Shown: in pieces, positions 53,544 to 62,215 of the stretch
How the letters are laid out: every line of letters begins with the position of its first letter
Position numbering within the stretch: position 1 is the stretch's first letter
DNA from: Nitrospirota bacterium
Lineage (GTDB): Bacteria > Nitrospirota > Nitrospiria > Nitrospirales > Nitrospiraceae
Direction: 5' to 3'
Length of the DNA stretch: 64,000 nucleotides
NCBI GenBank assembly: GCA_040755395.1
Contig: JBFMAX010000001.1
Span: 611,186-675,185 of the forward strand
Position numbers and translations under genes: made by a program
The notes under the pieces: generated by a model
Told to the model about the DNA's origin: nothing
Databases searched by the model: none
The model's input: only the letters and a program-made list of their open reading frames with translations

Positions 53544-54485
53544 ATGGAGCTCAGGCACCTGCGATATTTTCTTGCCGTCGCCGATGCTCAGAACTTTTCA
53601 CGAGCCGCGGAAACCGTGCATGTCTCCCAGCCGTCTCTTTCGGTTCAGATCCGTGCGTTGGAAGAGGAGTTGGGAGCCCGACTATTCGACCGCCTCGGGA
53701 GGAAGGTCGTGCTGACGCGGGCGGGAGAAATCTTCCGCGAGCACGCCGAACGAGTGATGAGGGAACTGGAGCAGGCGTCGCAGTCGGTTCAGGAGCTGCA
53801 AGGCGCCAGGCGAGGGCGACTGGTCGTGGGCGCGCTGTCCACGGTAAACTCCTACCTCATTCCTCCGCTCGTGGCTCGCTTCAAGCGCCGGTTTCCCGGT
53901 ATTCACCTTCAGGTCCACGCCCAACCGTCGTCGGACATCGTGGCCGCACTGTTGGCCAATCGCCTGGATATGGGGATTTGCCTGCTTCCCGCCGCCGGCG
54001 ATCGCTTGACAGCGACGCATTTGTTCGATGAACGGCTTGCATTAGTCGCTCCTGCGAGCTTTCCGCTCCGGAAACCTCGCCTGAGAATGCGGGAGTTGGC
54101 CGGTCTCCCGCTCGTCCTGATGCCTGTGGACTACTGTTTACGCAAAATGATCGAAGCCGAGTGCGGCAAGGCTGGCATCGAACCGCAGGTCGTTCTTGAG
54201 ATGACGTCCCCGGAGGGCATTCTCGAAGCGGTGGCGGAGGGGACGGGCTTGACGATCCTGCCGGAGCTCTACGTGCGTCTTCACCTGCGCAGACGGCGAC
54301 TCCGCACTCTCGATCTTATCGACCCGACACCGCGGCATTCGGTGGGGCTGGTTCATCCCACCAATCGGTATCAGAGTCTTGCGGCAAGAGAGTTCGCCCG
54401 TCTTTGCCAAGCGACCGTGAATGAATTGTTGTCCGCATCAAGGGACGTGGCGTCTCGACGGACCGGCTCGGGCACTAGCGGCTGA
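53544..54485 (+). CDS. LysR-family transcriptional regulator
   Basis: The 313-residue regulator has an N-terminal winged HTH (MELRHLRYFLAVADAQNFSRAAE ... SQPSLSVQIRALEEELG) and a C-terminal effector domain of the periplasmic-binding-protein fold (RGRLVVGALSTVNSYLIPPLVARF, GRLDMGICLLP-like text). It resembles the CynR/CbbR/OxyR group. Effector unknown. Transcribed divergently from the exported globin. Confidence 0.93.
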   Translation: MELRHLRYFLAVADAQNFSRAAETVHVSQPSLSVQIRALEEELGARLFDRLGRKVVLTRAGEIFREHAERVMRELEQASQSVQELQGARRGRLVVGALSTVNSYLIPPLVARFKRRFPGIHLQVHAQPSSDIVAALLANRLDMGICLLPAAGDRLTATHLFDERLALVAPASFPLRKPRLRMRELAGLPLVLMPVDYCLRKMIEAECGKAGIEPQVVLEMTSPEGILEAVAEGTGLTILPELYVRLHLRRRRLRTLDLIDPTPRHSVGLVHPTNRYQSLAAREFARLCQATVNELLSASRDVASRRTGSGTSG

Positions 54486-54673
54486 GAGACGGATTGCGCA
54501 GGGGAGGCGCGTTCGACAACACAGCCGGTTACGATGCGAGGAACGCCTGTGAACCTCGGTTCTTGCAAGTTGTAGGGCCGTTCGTTAAAATGTTTGTGGT
54601 ATTCTCTGAGCGCCCTTCCGTACAGATCAGCCCTACCTTTACAGCGTGATCCTGGTGACTCAAGGAGGACCCG

Positions 54674-55201
54674 ATGAATGAGAGACAGTGTGTGTTGCTC
54701 GGTTTTCTCGTTGCCTTCACCGTCGCGTGGAATCCGGCTCTCCAAGCCGAGCCGTATGAGCTGAGCAAGAACGACGTCATGGATCCGAAGGCCGTGATCA
54801 GCACCGACATTTCCCTGTTCGGAGTCAAGCTGGGCGATCCGGAAAGCAAGGCCGTGGACATTCTAGTCAACGAGAAGATCCCCGGTGTTGTGGCGGAGCA
54901 AGAAGCGACATTTATTCTCCTGCGCGATCAGCGCAAACCGACAGGCCCGATGGCGGGTGTGCGGGTGCTCGACGGGAAGGTCGATCTCATTTTCATCAAC
55001 AACCGCTTTGCCTACAAGACGCGGGGTATCCTTCGAAACGTTCTCAACAGCGAAAGCCCGGACGACATCCGCAAGCTGCTCGGCAAGGAAGACTACGGCG
55101 ATGAAAACGTGATGGGAGCAGTCCTGACCTACGAAAAACAAGGGGTTTTGGTGAATTATCTTGGGAAGGACGTCAATATCGAGTTTACACTTCCGCGGTA
55201 A
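54674..55201 (+). CDS. Secreted protein of unknown function
   Basis: The 175-residue protein has a signal peptide (VLLGFLVAFTVAWNPALQA). Its mature part has the segment SLFGVKLGDPESKAVDILVN and a late beta part (LTYEKQGVLVNYLGKDVNIEFTL). It may belong to the small BamE/PepSY-like alpha-beta folds, but I cannot name one. GGAGG precedes ATG 54674. The next exported gene starts 22 bases after its stop. Confidence 0.65.
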   Translation: MNERQCVLLGFLVAFTVAWNPALQAEPYELSKNDVMDPKAVISTDISLFGVKLGDPESKAVDILVNEKIPGVVAEQEATFILLRDQRKPTGPMAGVRVLDGKVDLIFINNRFAYKTRGILRNVLNSESPDDIRKLLGKEDYGDENVMGAVLTYEKQGVLVNYLGKDVNIEFTLPR

Positions 55202-55223
55202 CGTCTCTCCTCCGGAGATCTGG

Positions 55224-55658
55224 TTGTCCGCGTCGTCACTTTGGACGTACTTTGTTCTGGCCGGCTTCCTCCTCGCTCAATCTCCGGTCGCCGCGCAAGA
55301 AAGGATGCCTGTTCCTCCTGCCGAGGGGTCACCGTTCGACGAGCGACTCAAGCTCCTTGACTTTCGCGAACCAACCACCATTCAAGGACGGGTCCGGCTG
55401 ATCGACGAGGCTGAGCAGGCGCTCTGGCTCGACTGGGAAATGCGTCTGGATGTTTCCGCACCGGGCCGGAAGGAATGGCGGAAAATCGAAGGGGAGTTTC
55501 TGTTGCTCCTCTACGCGTTCGATTCGGAGCAGTTCGTGCGGCTTAGGGCCGTTGAGGTTGGGACCCCGCTGCTGCTGGTCGTACAATCTGACGAGGACGG
55601 ACACCGTCGCATCCTGGCTTACCAGGATGCAAGGCTGCCTCCGCAATTTCCCCTGTGA
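55224..55658 (+). CDS. Secreted protein of unknown function
   Basis: The 144-residue protein starts at TTG 55224. GGAG lies six bases upstream and a signal peptide (LWTYFVLAGFLLAQSPVAAQ) begins there. The mature part is beta-rich (TTIQGRVRLIDEAEQALWLDW, FLLLLYAFDSEQFVRL). The family is not recognised. It converges on the carboxypeptidase gene with two bases between stops. Confidence 0.6.
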   Translation: MSASSLWTYFVLAGFLLAQSPVAAQERMPVPPAEGSPFDERLKLLDFREPTTIQGRVRLIDEAEQALWLDWEMRLDVSAPGRKEWRKIEGEFLLLLYAFDSEQFVRLRAVEVGTPLLLVVQSDEDGHRRILAYQDARLPPQFPL

Positions 55659-55660
55659 CG

Positions 55661-56593
55661 CTACCGGAGTGCATCTGGTCCGCCATCGAGCGCGTCAAGC
55701 CCAAAACGGATCAGGCGTGACGCGGTATTCCAACGGCGCTTGGCGTTGAGCAGCACCAGCAAGAGATCTCTCCCGTCTCGAGAGACCTTCGCGATCAAGC
55801 ACCGACCAGCTTTCGACGTGAATCCGGTCTTCACTCCCTCGACGCCGGGCACGGTTCCGAGAAGACGGTTGGTATTTCGAAGCAGGTAAGGCCGGTTCCC
55901 GTTGATGGGTGTAATGATCTCCCGTTCCACCCGCACCAACTGTCTGAAGACCGGATGCCGAAGGGCGATCTCGCTCAGCTTGGCCAGGTCTTCCGCAGTG
56001 GAGTAATGATCAGGCGCATCGAATCCGCACCCGTTACTGAAATGACTGTCGGTCAGGCCCAACGCGCCCGCCTTGGCGTTCATCAGCAGCACGAACTTTT
56101 CTTCATCTCCACCCACGTGCTCCACGGCCGCCAGGCACGCGTCGTTGGCCGACACGATCAACATGGCTTTGAGCAGATCTTCCAGTCGAAACACCTGCCC
56201 TGCCTTCAGCCGCAAACGGATCTTGTGGGCGCGCGCGGCCCGAGGGCTGACGACGACTTGATCATCCAGATTGCCGTATTCCAGGATGACCAGCGCCGAC
56301 ATGATCTTGGTCAAACTCGCCGGCGACAGACGCTTCGAGGCTCCGAATTCGTACAGCGTCCGTCCCGTTTTGAGGTCCTTGAGCAAGACGCCGTGCGCAG
56401 GAATCCGACGCCAAGGCAATAGGCGCGGCGTTTTCACCGTCTGAACGAACTGCTCCTGTTGCGGGGGCACGGGATACGATTCGGCGCCGGCCACCGAAGC
56501 GGACTGGGCGAAACACCACGCGACGAGCAACAAGACCAGCCCGCTCGTTCTCCACCAGCGGTGGCGGTCGTCTTTTCCGCTCTCCATGGTCAC
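55661..56593 (-). CDS. D-alanyl-D-alanine carboxypeptidase (PBP5/6 type)
   Basis: The 310-residue protein has a signal peptide and the serine-type motifs SxxK (S93-L-T-K96), SxN (S148-A-N150) and KTG in GVKTGFTSKAGRC. It trims peptidoglycan stem peptides. The length is shorter than PBP5 because the C-terminal beta domain and amphipathic anchor are missing, so it resembles DacF-like short members. Confidence 0.92.
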   Translation of the reverse strand: MTMESGKDDRHRWWRTSGLVLLLVAWCFAQSASVAGAESYPVPPQQEQFVQTVKTPRLLPWRRIPAHGVLLKDLKTGRTLYEFGASKRLSPASLTKIMSALVILEYGNLDDQVVVSPRAARAHKIRLRLKAGQVFRLEDLLKAMLIVSANDACLAAVEHVGGDEEKFVLLMNAKAGALGLTDSHFSNGCGFDAPDHYSTAEDLAKLSEIALRHPVFRQLVRVEREIITPINGNRPYLLRNTNRLLGTVPGVEGVKTGFTSKAGRCLIAKVSRDGRDLLLVLLNAKRRWNTASRLIRFGLDALDGGPDALR

Positions 56594-56634
56594 AACGGCC
56601 TGCGGATATTCTTGCCGGCGATGATCAGTGAATG

Positions 56635-56823
56635 CTACAGCGAGTAGTATTCCCGCACTTTGGAGCCGCGGAACCCGCTCTCAAGAACTTTATGAAAAAA
56701 CCGCAGCAGGTCGGCCAGATCGAGCCAAAAGCCGCAGTTCAGACAACGGGCATACAACCGTCGGTTGATAAGCGTGTAATGCCGCTCGATCATCATGAAA
56801 CCGTTGCATTTCAAACAGTGCAT
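56635..56823 (-). CDS. Small zinc-ribbon protein
   Basis: This 62-residue protein has two CxxC knuckles (MHCLKC and ARCLNC) and an aromatic helix (DLADLLRFFHKVLE). It is a compact zinc ribbon of unknown function. Similar short knuckle proteins recur in this genome. Confidence 0.55.
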   Translation of the reverse strand: MHCLKCNGFMMIERHYTLINRRLYARCLNCGFWLDLADLLRFFHKVLESGFRGSKVREYYSL

Positions 56824-56857
56824 GGGACCTGACCGCTGACGAATGGCAGCGCGCGTG

Positions 56858-57058
56858 TCAACGGAGCCGGTTCATGATCAGCGCAATGCAGCCGGCCAAC
56901 AACCCGCCGCCCAAGATGGTGACTCCGAATGAAAGGTACGCGCTCGGGCCGTTTGCGGGATGCGTGCCGTAGAGGAGGTCTCGCACTCCCCCTTGCACCA
57001 TCAGGACCGACAAGGTCGTCAGCGATCCCATGCTGAACCACCAGATAAACGTTCTCAC
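56858..57058 (-). CDS. Small two-helix membrane protein
   Basis: The 66-residue protein has hydrophobic segments at residues 3-22 and 43-63 (YLSFGVTILGGGLLAGCIALIMN). No family is known. It lies 34 bases upstream of the zinc-ribbon gene in the same direction. Confidence 0.5.
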   Translation of the reverse strand: MRTFIWWFSMGSLTTLSVLMVQGGVRDLLYGTHPANGPSAYLSFGVTILGGGLLAGCIALIMNRLR

Positions 57059-57210
57059 CGGAGATCGATGTTGGATCGGCGTGATGGAAACCGGTCGCCG
57101 GTCGAAAAGCCAGACTGCGCGCGGAGGCCACTCTAACGTAGGCTCTCCACCCTGTCAAGAATCGGCCGGGATTTTCCGGTGCTGGTCATGAGGCTATCCC
57201 GATATCCGTT

Positions 57211-58461
57211 TCATCCTTGACGGTGGTCCGGCGACGCCAGCGCCTTCAGGCCCCGATGGAGAAAGATCGAGACGGTGCCGGCGCCGTTGTCGGCTGTCAC
57301 CAGACCCGGTTCCTCTTCGTCCTTGGTTGTCACGTGAAACTCCGCAAGGGCGAACGGCCCGGCTTTCGTACGATAGTTTCTTGGCGGGTATTCAAAGGTC
57401 CCGTCGCCTTTGCCGAAAAGAATCGACAGATTGCTCGACTGGAGATTCACGATGGCCACGTCGGGGATATGGTCGCCGTTGAAGTCCTTCGCGAGACCGA
57501 AATTCGGACCGGCGTCGGCTCCGGAGTCCTTCCCGTTCTGGAATGTCGCGTTGCCGTTTCCGAGAAAGATCGTAAACGTGTCCTTGTCGCCGTTGATCAC
57601 GAGGAGGTCCCGGATGCGGTCATTATTGAAGTCGGCGAAGCTGACGCCCAACGGGCGTTTGCCGGTTCGATAATCGGTGGGATCCCGAAACGTCCCGTCT
57701 CCATTGCCGATCCAAATAGAGACGGCGCTGGACATCGGCCCTCCGTTGGTGACCGCCAGATCGACATGTCCGTCCCCGTTGAGATCGGCGAGCGCGACCG
57801 CTGTCGGGGTGTCGCCGTACTCGTATTGCTGCCCCTCTTCGAATTGTCCTCCTTCCGTTCCGAGAAAGATCTTGATCTTGTCGTTCCGCAAGGCAACGAC
57901 AAGGTCCGGCTTCTGATCGCCGTTCAGGTCTTCGCTGGCGATGGACACGGGCGTCCGGTGGACCGCATACCGAGGTCCTTCTTGAAAAGCGCCGCCAGCC
58001 CGTCCGTAATAGATTGCCACCTGATCGCTGCCGGAGCAGGCAACCGCAACGTCCAACCTATCGTCCCGATCGAAATCCTTGGCCGCCAACGCGCGCGGCT
58101 CTCTGCACACGCTGATCTGAACCTGATCTTTGAACGTGCCGTCGCCGTTGCCGAACAGCAGGGACAGGGTACTGCCGCCGATGTTGGTGGTCATCAGATC
58201 GGTAAACCCGTCGCCATTGAAATCGGCCGGAGTCACTGAGGTCGGGTTTTTCCCCACCGGATAGCTGGCGAACAGGTAAAACAGATCGGGCGGGACATAG
58301 GAGTCTTTCTTGGAGCAGCCGCTGATTCCCAGGAAAGCGAGGAGAATCAGCAGACCGCCGACAAGCAGAAGCGAGCCGGAACAGCCGAGGAGCTCGGCAT
58401 ATCGCCAAGAGTTCCCGATAGCGTTGATCCGGGCTGCTCCAGGGTACTCTTGACGTGTCAT
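57211..58461 (-). CDS. FG-GAP/VCBS-repeat lipoprotein
   Basis: The 416-residue protein has a lipobox, LGISGC (C50), followed by seven or so FG-GAP repeats of the calcium-binding type (DFNGDGFTDL, DLNGDQKPDLVV, DLNGDGHVDLAV, DFNNDRIRDLLV, DFNGDHIPDVAI). Each carries a D-x-N-x-D-G-like loop. It should fold as a beta-propeller anchored at the cell surface or periplasm. An N-terminal 25-residue extension is probable mis-start sequence; the true start could lie further in. Confidence 0.88.
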   Translation of the reverse strand: MTRQEYPGAARINAIGNSWRYAELLGCSGSLLLVGGLLILLAFLGISGCSKKDSYVPPDLFYLFASYPVGKNPTSVTPADFNGDGFTDLMTTNIGGSTLSLLFGNGDGTFKDQVQISVCREPRALAAKDFDRDDRLDVAVACSGSDQVAIYYGRAGGAFQEGPRYAVHRTPVSIASEDLNGDQKPDLVVALRNDKIKIFLGTEGGQFEEGQQYEYGDTPTAVALADLNGDGHVDLAVTNGGPMSSAVSIWIGNGDGTFRDPTDYRTGKRPLGVSFADFNNDRIRDLLVINGDKDTFTIFLGNGNATFQNGKDSGADAGPNFGLAKDFNGDHIPDVAIVNLQSSNLSILFGKGDGTFEYPPRNYRTKAGPFALAEFHVTTKDEEEPGLVTADNGAGTVSIFLHRGLKALASPDHRQG

Positions 58462-58667
58462 CGGCCAGATGCCCTCGCGTAGAACGACGGGTGGGAGTAT
58501 ACAAAGCGAGCCGCGATGTTCGCAACGGAGATTCCGGCGCAGGTCAGACCAGCGACGCCGCGGTCATGCGGATTGCACCGGCCGGACCGTCGGACCAGTT
58601 GGCCTCCGGGCCCTTTGAAAAATCGAAAACGCCTGCGTTAGAATACGCTCTCACCGAGGAGGTGTCC

Positions 58668-58988
58668 ATGAGTGAAACAGTGCAGATCGAATTAACAATG
58701 TACGGGGTCGCCGAAGTGTTGAAATGGTGCATCGACAGGAATAAGGGGCGGATTCCCGGTGTCGATACGGCCGGCTTCAAGAAGATGCAAGCCCTCCTGG
58801 CCGAAAAACCGCAGGTCAGCGATTACACCGCCTTGGACCAGTTCTGGAAGAAGAAAGTCGTGCTGGAACTGACGAAAGAAGAAGTGGAGACCATCGATCG
58901 GTGTCTGTACGACATCCCGAACATGGAGAACGTCCCGTTGCCGCAGATCCGCCATAAGTTCTGGCCGAAGCAGCCCGTCGCGCATTGA
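58668..58988 (+). CDS. Hypothetical protein
   Basis: The 106-residue protein is helical with a conserved-looking stretch (MYGVAEVLKWCIDRNKGRIPGVDTAGFKKMQ). GAGGAGGTG precedes ATG 58668, a strong ribosome-binding site. The C terminus is basic. No known family. Confidence 0.6.
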   Translation: MSETVQIELTMYGVAEVLKWCIDRNKGRIPGVDTAGFKKMQALLAEKPQVSDYTALDQFWKKKVVLELTKEEVETIDRCLYDIPNMENVPLPQIRHKFWPKQPVAH

Positions 58989-59085
58989 GCCCGCCTGACC
59001 CACGCTGCAGAGTTTTTCCGGTCCCGCACACCCGTGTGAAAGGTTGCACCTGACTTCGCCAGAAAGGTCACGCCGCACAGGGAGC

Positions 59086-59694
59086 CTAACGCTTCCAAGC
59101 CACGGCGTCATCCGCGGCAACATGAGCCTGAGCGGCTAGGCGGACCCGACAGAAGCGGGTAACAGTATCCGTGTCGGCGTCCGGATCGATGCCGTCCCAC
59201 AGGACCGTGCGGATATTCCATCGCACGATGGGATAGAAAATGATAGCGGGATTCGTGAGGAGCACGGCTCGGGTTTCGGACAGAAGCTGATCTTCCTCCA
59301 GCCGCGTGCGAAAGCGGTCGTAGACCCGACCGTACCACGCCATCGTGTCACGGTGGCGAGCTTTCGCTTCCGCTAATTTGGCGTAAGCCCGCTCCTCTCG
59401 TTCCGTCGGGGGAGGCTCATACAATCCGCCGGCGGACCATGCGCCGGAGATTGAGCCCGGGTTGGATTGCATCGAGGATCTCATCCTGTGAAACCATCCC
59501 TCCTGCCTGGCCCGCACCTCCGCTCGCCATTCGTGCTCCAAGCTCCGGATCTCTTGATAGGCCGATAAAAAGTCAGGACTGAGACTGGCCAGGCACCGTC
59601 CCTCTCGCTCCAACGCCGTCGAGCATCCGGCCGCTGAGACCCAACACAACCCAGCCATCAACGCTCTCATCATATGGAATCGATACGCGGGCAT
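59086..59694 (-). CDS. Lipoprotein of unknown function
   Basis: The 202-residue protein has a lipobox, SAAGC (C24). A charged, helical mature domain follows (SAYQEIRSLEHEWRAEVRARQ, REERAYAKLAEAKARHRDTMAWYGRVYDRF). Three start codons within nine residues make the exact start unsure. It is not a recognised family. Confidence 0.6.
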   Translation of the reverse strand: MPAYRFHMMRALMAGLCWVSAAGCSTALEREGRCLASLSPDFLSAYQEIRSLEHEWRAEVRARQEGWFHRMRSSMQSNPGSISGAWSAGGLYEPPPTEREERAYAKLAEAKARHRDTMAWYGRVYDRFRTRLEEDQLLSETRAVLLTNPAIIFYPIVRWNIRTVLWDGIDPDADTDTVTRFCRVRLAAQAHVAADDAVAWKR

Positions 59695-59874
59695 ACCACA
59701 CTTTACTCTACGCTCGCGGGAAGCCCGCCTTCAAGCCGGTATGATGAGGCGGCGCCGCGCAGCCGCCCGGACAGGTGTACACATGACAGTACGGGGAGTG
59801 AGCAAGGAAATTTCCAGGAACGGTCAGGAGCCGGTCGACCGAGGAGAGGGGGGCGGCAGGCGCGACGGGGCCGC

Positions 59875-60885
59875 TTAGACGTCGAGGGGGCCTTCTCCTT
59901 TGAGATACTTTCGGAATCGCTGCATCAGTTCGGCGCCCAAGGTGCCGCCTTCCGGTTTCTTGGTGGCGGGATCGTTGAAGTGCTCGCGGATTTCCTGCAA
60001 GCGCTTCTCCGCCTGTTCGTTGCCCTGCAGGCGCTTGGTCTTCTGGAGCGCCGTCTCGAACGCATCGAAGGTCAGCTCGTTGTAGCCGAACGATCGGATC
60101 CGCTTCACCGCTTTCATCATCGCCTGGTTTCGGAACATCGTGAGATGGGCGGAATCGATCTCCTTGAGTCCCAACTTGCGCGCCCGGCGCTCGGCCGCCT
60201 TGCGGATGCCGCTCCGGACGAAATCCGGAGAGGTCTGAAGCCGCTTCCACGCTTCATCGGTCCAGGCGATCCGTTCCTGTGGAGAATCCCACAATTGGAC
60301 CAGCGTCGTCTCGTCGATGCGGCTGAACCCTTTTTCCCGGGCCAAGTCCTCCGCGTCGCGCTTGAGCATGTCGCTCACAAAATCCAGCGCGATCGGCGGC
60401 GCTTCCCTGATCTTCTGCTGAAGGCGGGCCAACGCTCCCTCCGTCCACTCGATCGGCGGCCCCTCGGTTTCCCGGATGTCGCCCAACGCTTCGACTTTCT
60501 CGAAAAGCTCGACGTTGACCTCGAGATGGCCTCGCTCCTGAGCGATCTCCTCGGCGATCTGCTTGATCATGTGACGCATGAATTCGGGAACGGCCTCCAA
60601 CCGTTCCCGGGCCGCGGCGGTCCAGGGGAGGCGGCCCTTCGCCATCTGATCGGCGGCGGCTGCCATCCCAGACTCGCCGCCCATGCGCCCCATCATCTGG
60701 TTCTTGAACTGCTCCAGAATCTCCGCCGTGATCTCGGCGTAACCCAGTTCGCGCGCCTTTTTCTCCGCCAGGCGCCGGACCATCCCGCGCAGGAACGCCG
60801 GGGCCCGCTCCATGCGTTTGAGTGCGTCCTCAGTCCATCGGATGTCGGAGGCGACGGACGGTTCCCGTGATTCGAATGATCCCAT
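59875..60885 (-). CDS. Protein with four PCP-reductase-like repeats
   Basis: The 336-residue protein contains four related helical units beginning with W at residues 17, 88, 147 and 208. Each unit has the pattern W-T-x-x-A-x-x-R-L, then a P-x-F-(V/M/L)-R segment, then an R/E-rich helix with A-(R/Q)-(E/K)-x-G. This is the PCP_red (PF08369) signature, first known from light-independent protochlorophyllide reductase B. Here there is no BchB domain. The repeats vary (the third has an insert). The gene lies at the end of the rpsA-sppA-HU block. Its role is unknown. Confidence 0.85.
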   Translation of the reverse strand: MGSFESREPSVASDIRWTEDALKRMERAPAFLRGMVRRLAEKKARELGYAEITAEILEQFKNQMMGRMGGESGMAAAADQMAKGRLPWTAAARERLEAVPEFMRHMIKQIAEEIAQERGHLEVNVELFEKVEALGDIRETEGPPIEWTEGALARLQQKIREAPPIALDFVSDMLKRDAEDLAREKGFSRIDETTLVQLWDSPQERIAWTDEAWKRLQTSPDFVRSGIRKAAERRARKLGLKEIDSAHLTMFRNQAMMKAVKRIRSFGYNELTFDAFETALQKTKRLQGNEQAEKRLQEIREHFNDPATKKPEGGTLGAELMQRFRKYLKGEGPLDV

Positions 60886-60913
60886 GGGTTCGCTCCCTTT
60901 CCCGCTCGAACGG

Positions 60914-61192
60914 TTACTTGTTGAGCAGTTCTTTCAATTCTTTCCCGGCCTTGAAGAAGGGGACCTTCTTCGCGGGCACGGCCACCGTGGCGCCGGTTTT
61001 GGGATTGCGTCCCTCTTTCATCCGTCGAGCGCGGAGACGAAAACTGCCGAATCCTCGAATCTCGGTCTTGTCTCCTTTCTTGAGCGAGTCGCGGATGCTG
61101 TTGAAGATCGTATTCACTACGATTTCCGCCTGTCGCTTCGTCAACGTGGTGACCTGCTCAGAAACCCGCTCGATGATCTGTGCTTTCGTCAT
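60914..61192 (-). CDS. HU/IHF-family DNA-bending protein
   Basis: The 92-residue protein (MTKAQIIERVSEQVTTLTKRQAEIVVNTIFNSIRDSL, then GFGSFRLRARRMKEGRNPKTGATVAVPAKKVPFFKAGKELKELL as family landmarks) is an HU/IHF histone-like protein. The R-x-G-R-N-P-x-T DNA-arm motif is intact. It probably bends DNA at promoters or recombination sites, including during CRISPR adaptation in systems that need IHF. Confidence 0.96.
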   Translation of the reverse strand: MTKAQIIERVSEQVTTLTKRQAEIVVNTIFNSIRDSLKKGDKTEIRGFGSFRLRARRMKEGRNPKTGATVAVPAKKVPFFKAGKELKELLNK

Positions 61193-61231
61193 GACGTGCG
61201 CTCCTTCTTGAAGCGTGATGTCTTGTCTTGG

Positions 61232-62131
61232 CTAGAACGCCATCAGATATTTCAGGCTGACCCCGGTCTGCCAATCGATCTTCGGAAGAGCGCCGAACAG
61301 CCGTGATTCGAGCAGCTCCCGGATCGAGAACCGGCGCCGGGGTTCAACCACCCGGGGCTCGCCCTCGATTCCCGCCAGATCGGCGGCAAGCCGGATCGCA
61401 TCATCCAGATCGCCCAACTCGTCGACCAGTTTCGCCTCCTTGGCCTGGCGTCCGGTAAAGATCCGTCCGTCCGCCAAGGGTTGGACCTCCGCGATATCCA
61501 GCGAACGGCCCTCGGCCACCGCTTGAATGAACTGCTGGTGGACGTCGTCCATGACGGCCTGAAGCAGTTGCCGGTCTTCGTCGCTCATTTTCCGGAGCGG
61601 AGACCCGATGTCCTTGAACCGGCCGCTCTTGACCACGACGCCCTCGACCCCGATTTTCTTCAACAGCCCTTCTAAATTGGCCATCTCCATGATCACGCCG
61701 ATGCTGCCGGTCAGCGTACCGGGGTTGGCCATGATCCGATCGGTCGCGGAGGCGATGTAATAGCCGCCGGAGGCCGCGACGGTCCCCATGGAAGCCACGA
61801 CGGCCTTGTTGCTCTTGTTCCGCACCCGTTTAACCGCGTCGTAGATTTCTTGGGAAGGCACGACGCCGCCGCCGGGGCTGTCGATACGCAGGACTATCGC
61901 CTTGACGGACGGGCTGTCCCCGAATTTCTTGAGTTCCCCGACGGTGGGCTGAGCGTCCAGGATCACCCCTTCCACCCGAATCAGAGCGATCCGGTCCTCT
62001 AGGGAGAAATCCAGGTCGGGGAAGAGAAGGCTGCTCAGGACGGTCAACCCCAGACCGATCACGATCACCCAGAAGAGCAGCCGCAAGGGTCGGCGCCGGG
62101 GGGTCGGCTTTTCAGCAGCGTCATCGGTCAT
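61232..62131 (-). CDS. sppA: Signal peptide peptidase SppA
   Basis: The 299-residue membrane protease degrades cleaved signal peptides. An N-terminal membrane helix (about 19-40) precedes the S49 domain. Landmarks are VLRIDSPGGGVVPSQEIYDAVKR, VVASMGTVAASGGYYIAS (catalytic serine), and TGSIGVIMEMAN. The order rpsA-sppA-HU is classic. Confidence 0.95.
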   Translation of the reverse strand: MTDDAAEKPTPRRRPLRLLFWVIVIGLGLTVLSSLLFPDLDFSLEDRIALIRVEGVILDAQPTVGELKKFGDSPSVKAIVLRIDSPGGGVVPSQEIYDAVKRVRNKSNKAVVASMGTVAASGGYYIASATDRIMANPGTLTGSIGVIMEMANLEGLLKKIGVEGVVVKSGRFKDIGSPLRKMSDEDRQLLQAVMDDVHQQFIQAVAEGRSLDIAEVQPLADGRIFTGRQAKEAKLVDELGDLDDAIRLAADLAGIEGEPRVVEPRRRFSIRELLESRLFGALPKIDWQTGVSLKYLMAF

Positions 62132-62215
62132 AGGTCGCGGTCCGTTTCCCGATTACACCGGCGGCCTGGCTGGCCCCTGACGGACAGAGCGTATCACGAC
62201 CGTCGCGACTCGTCG

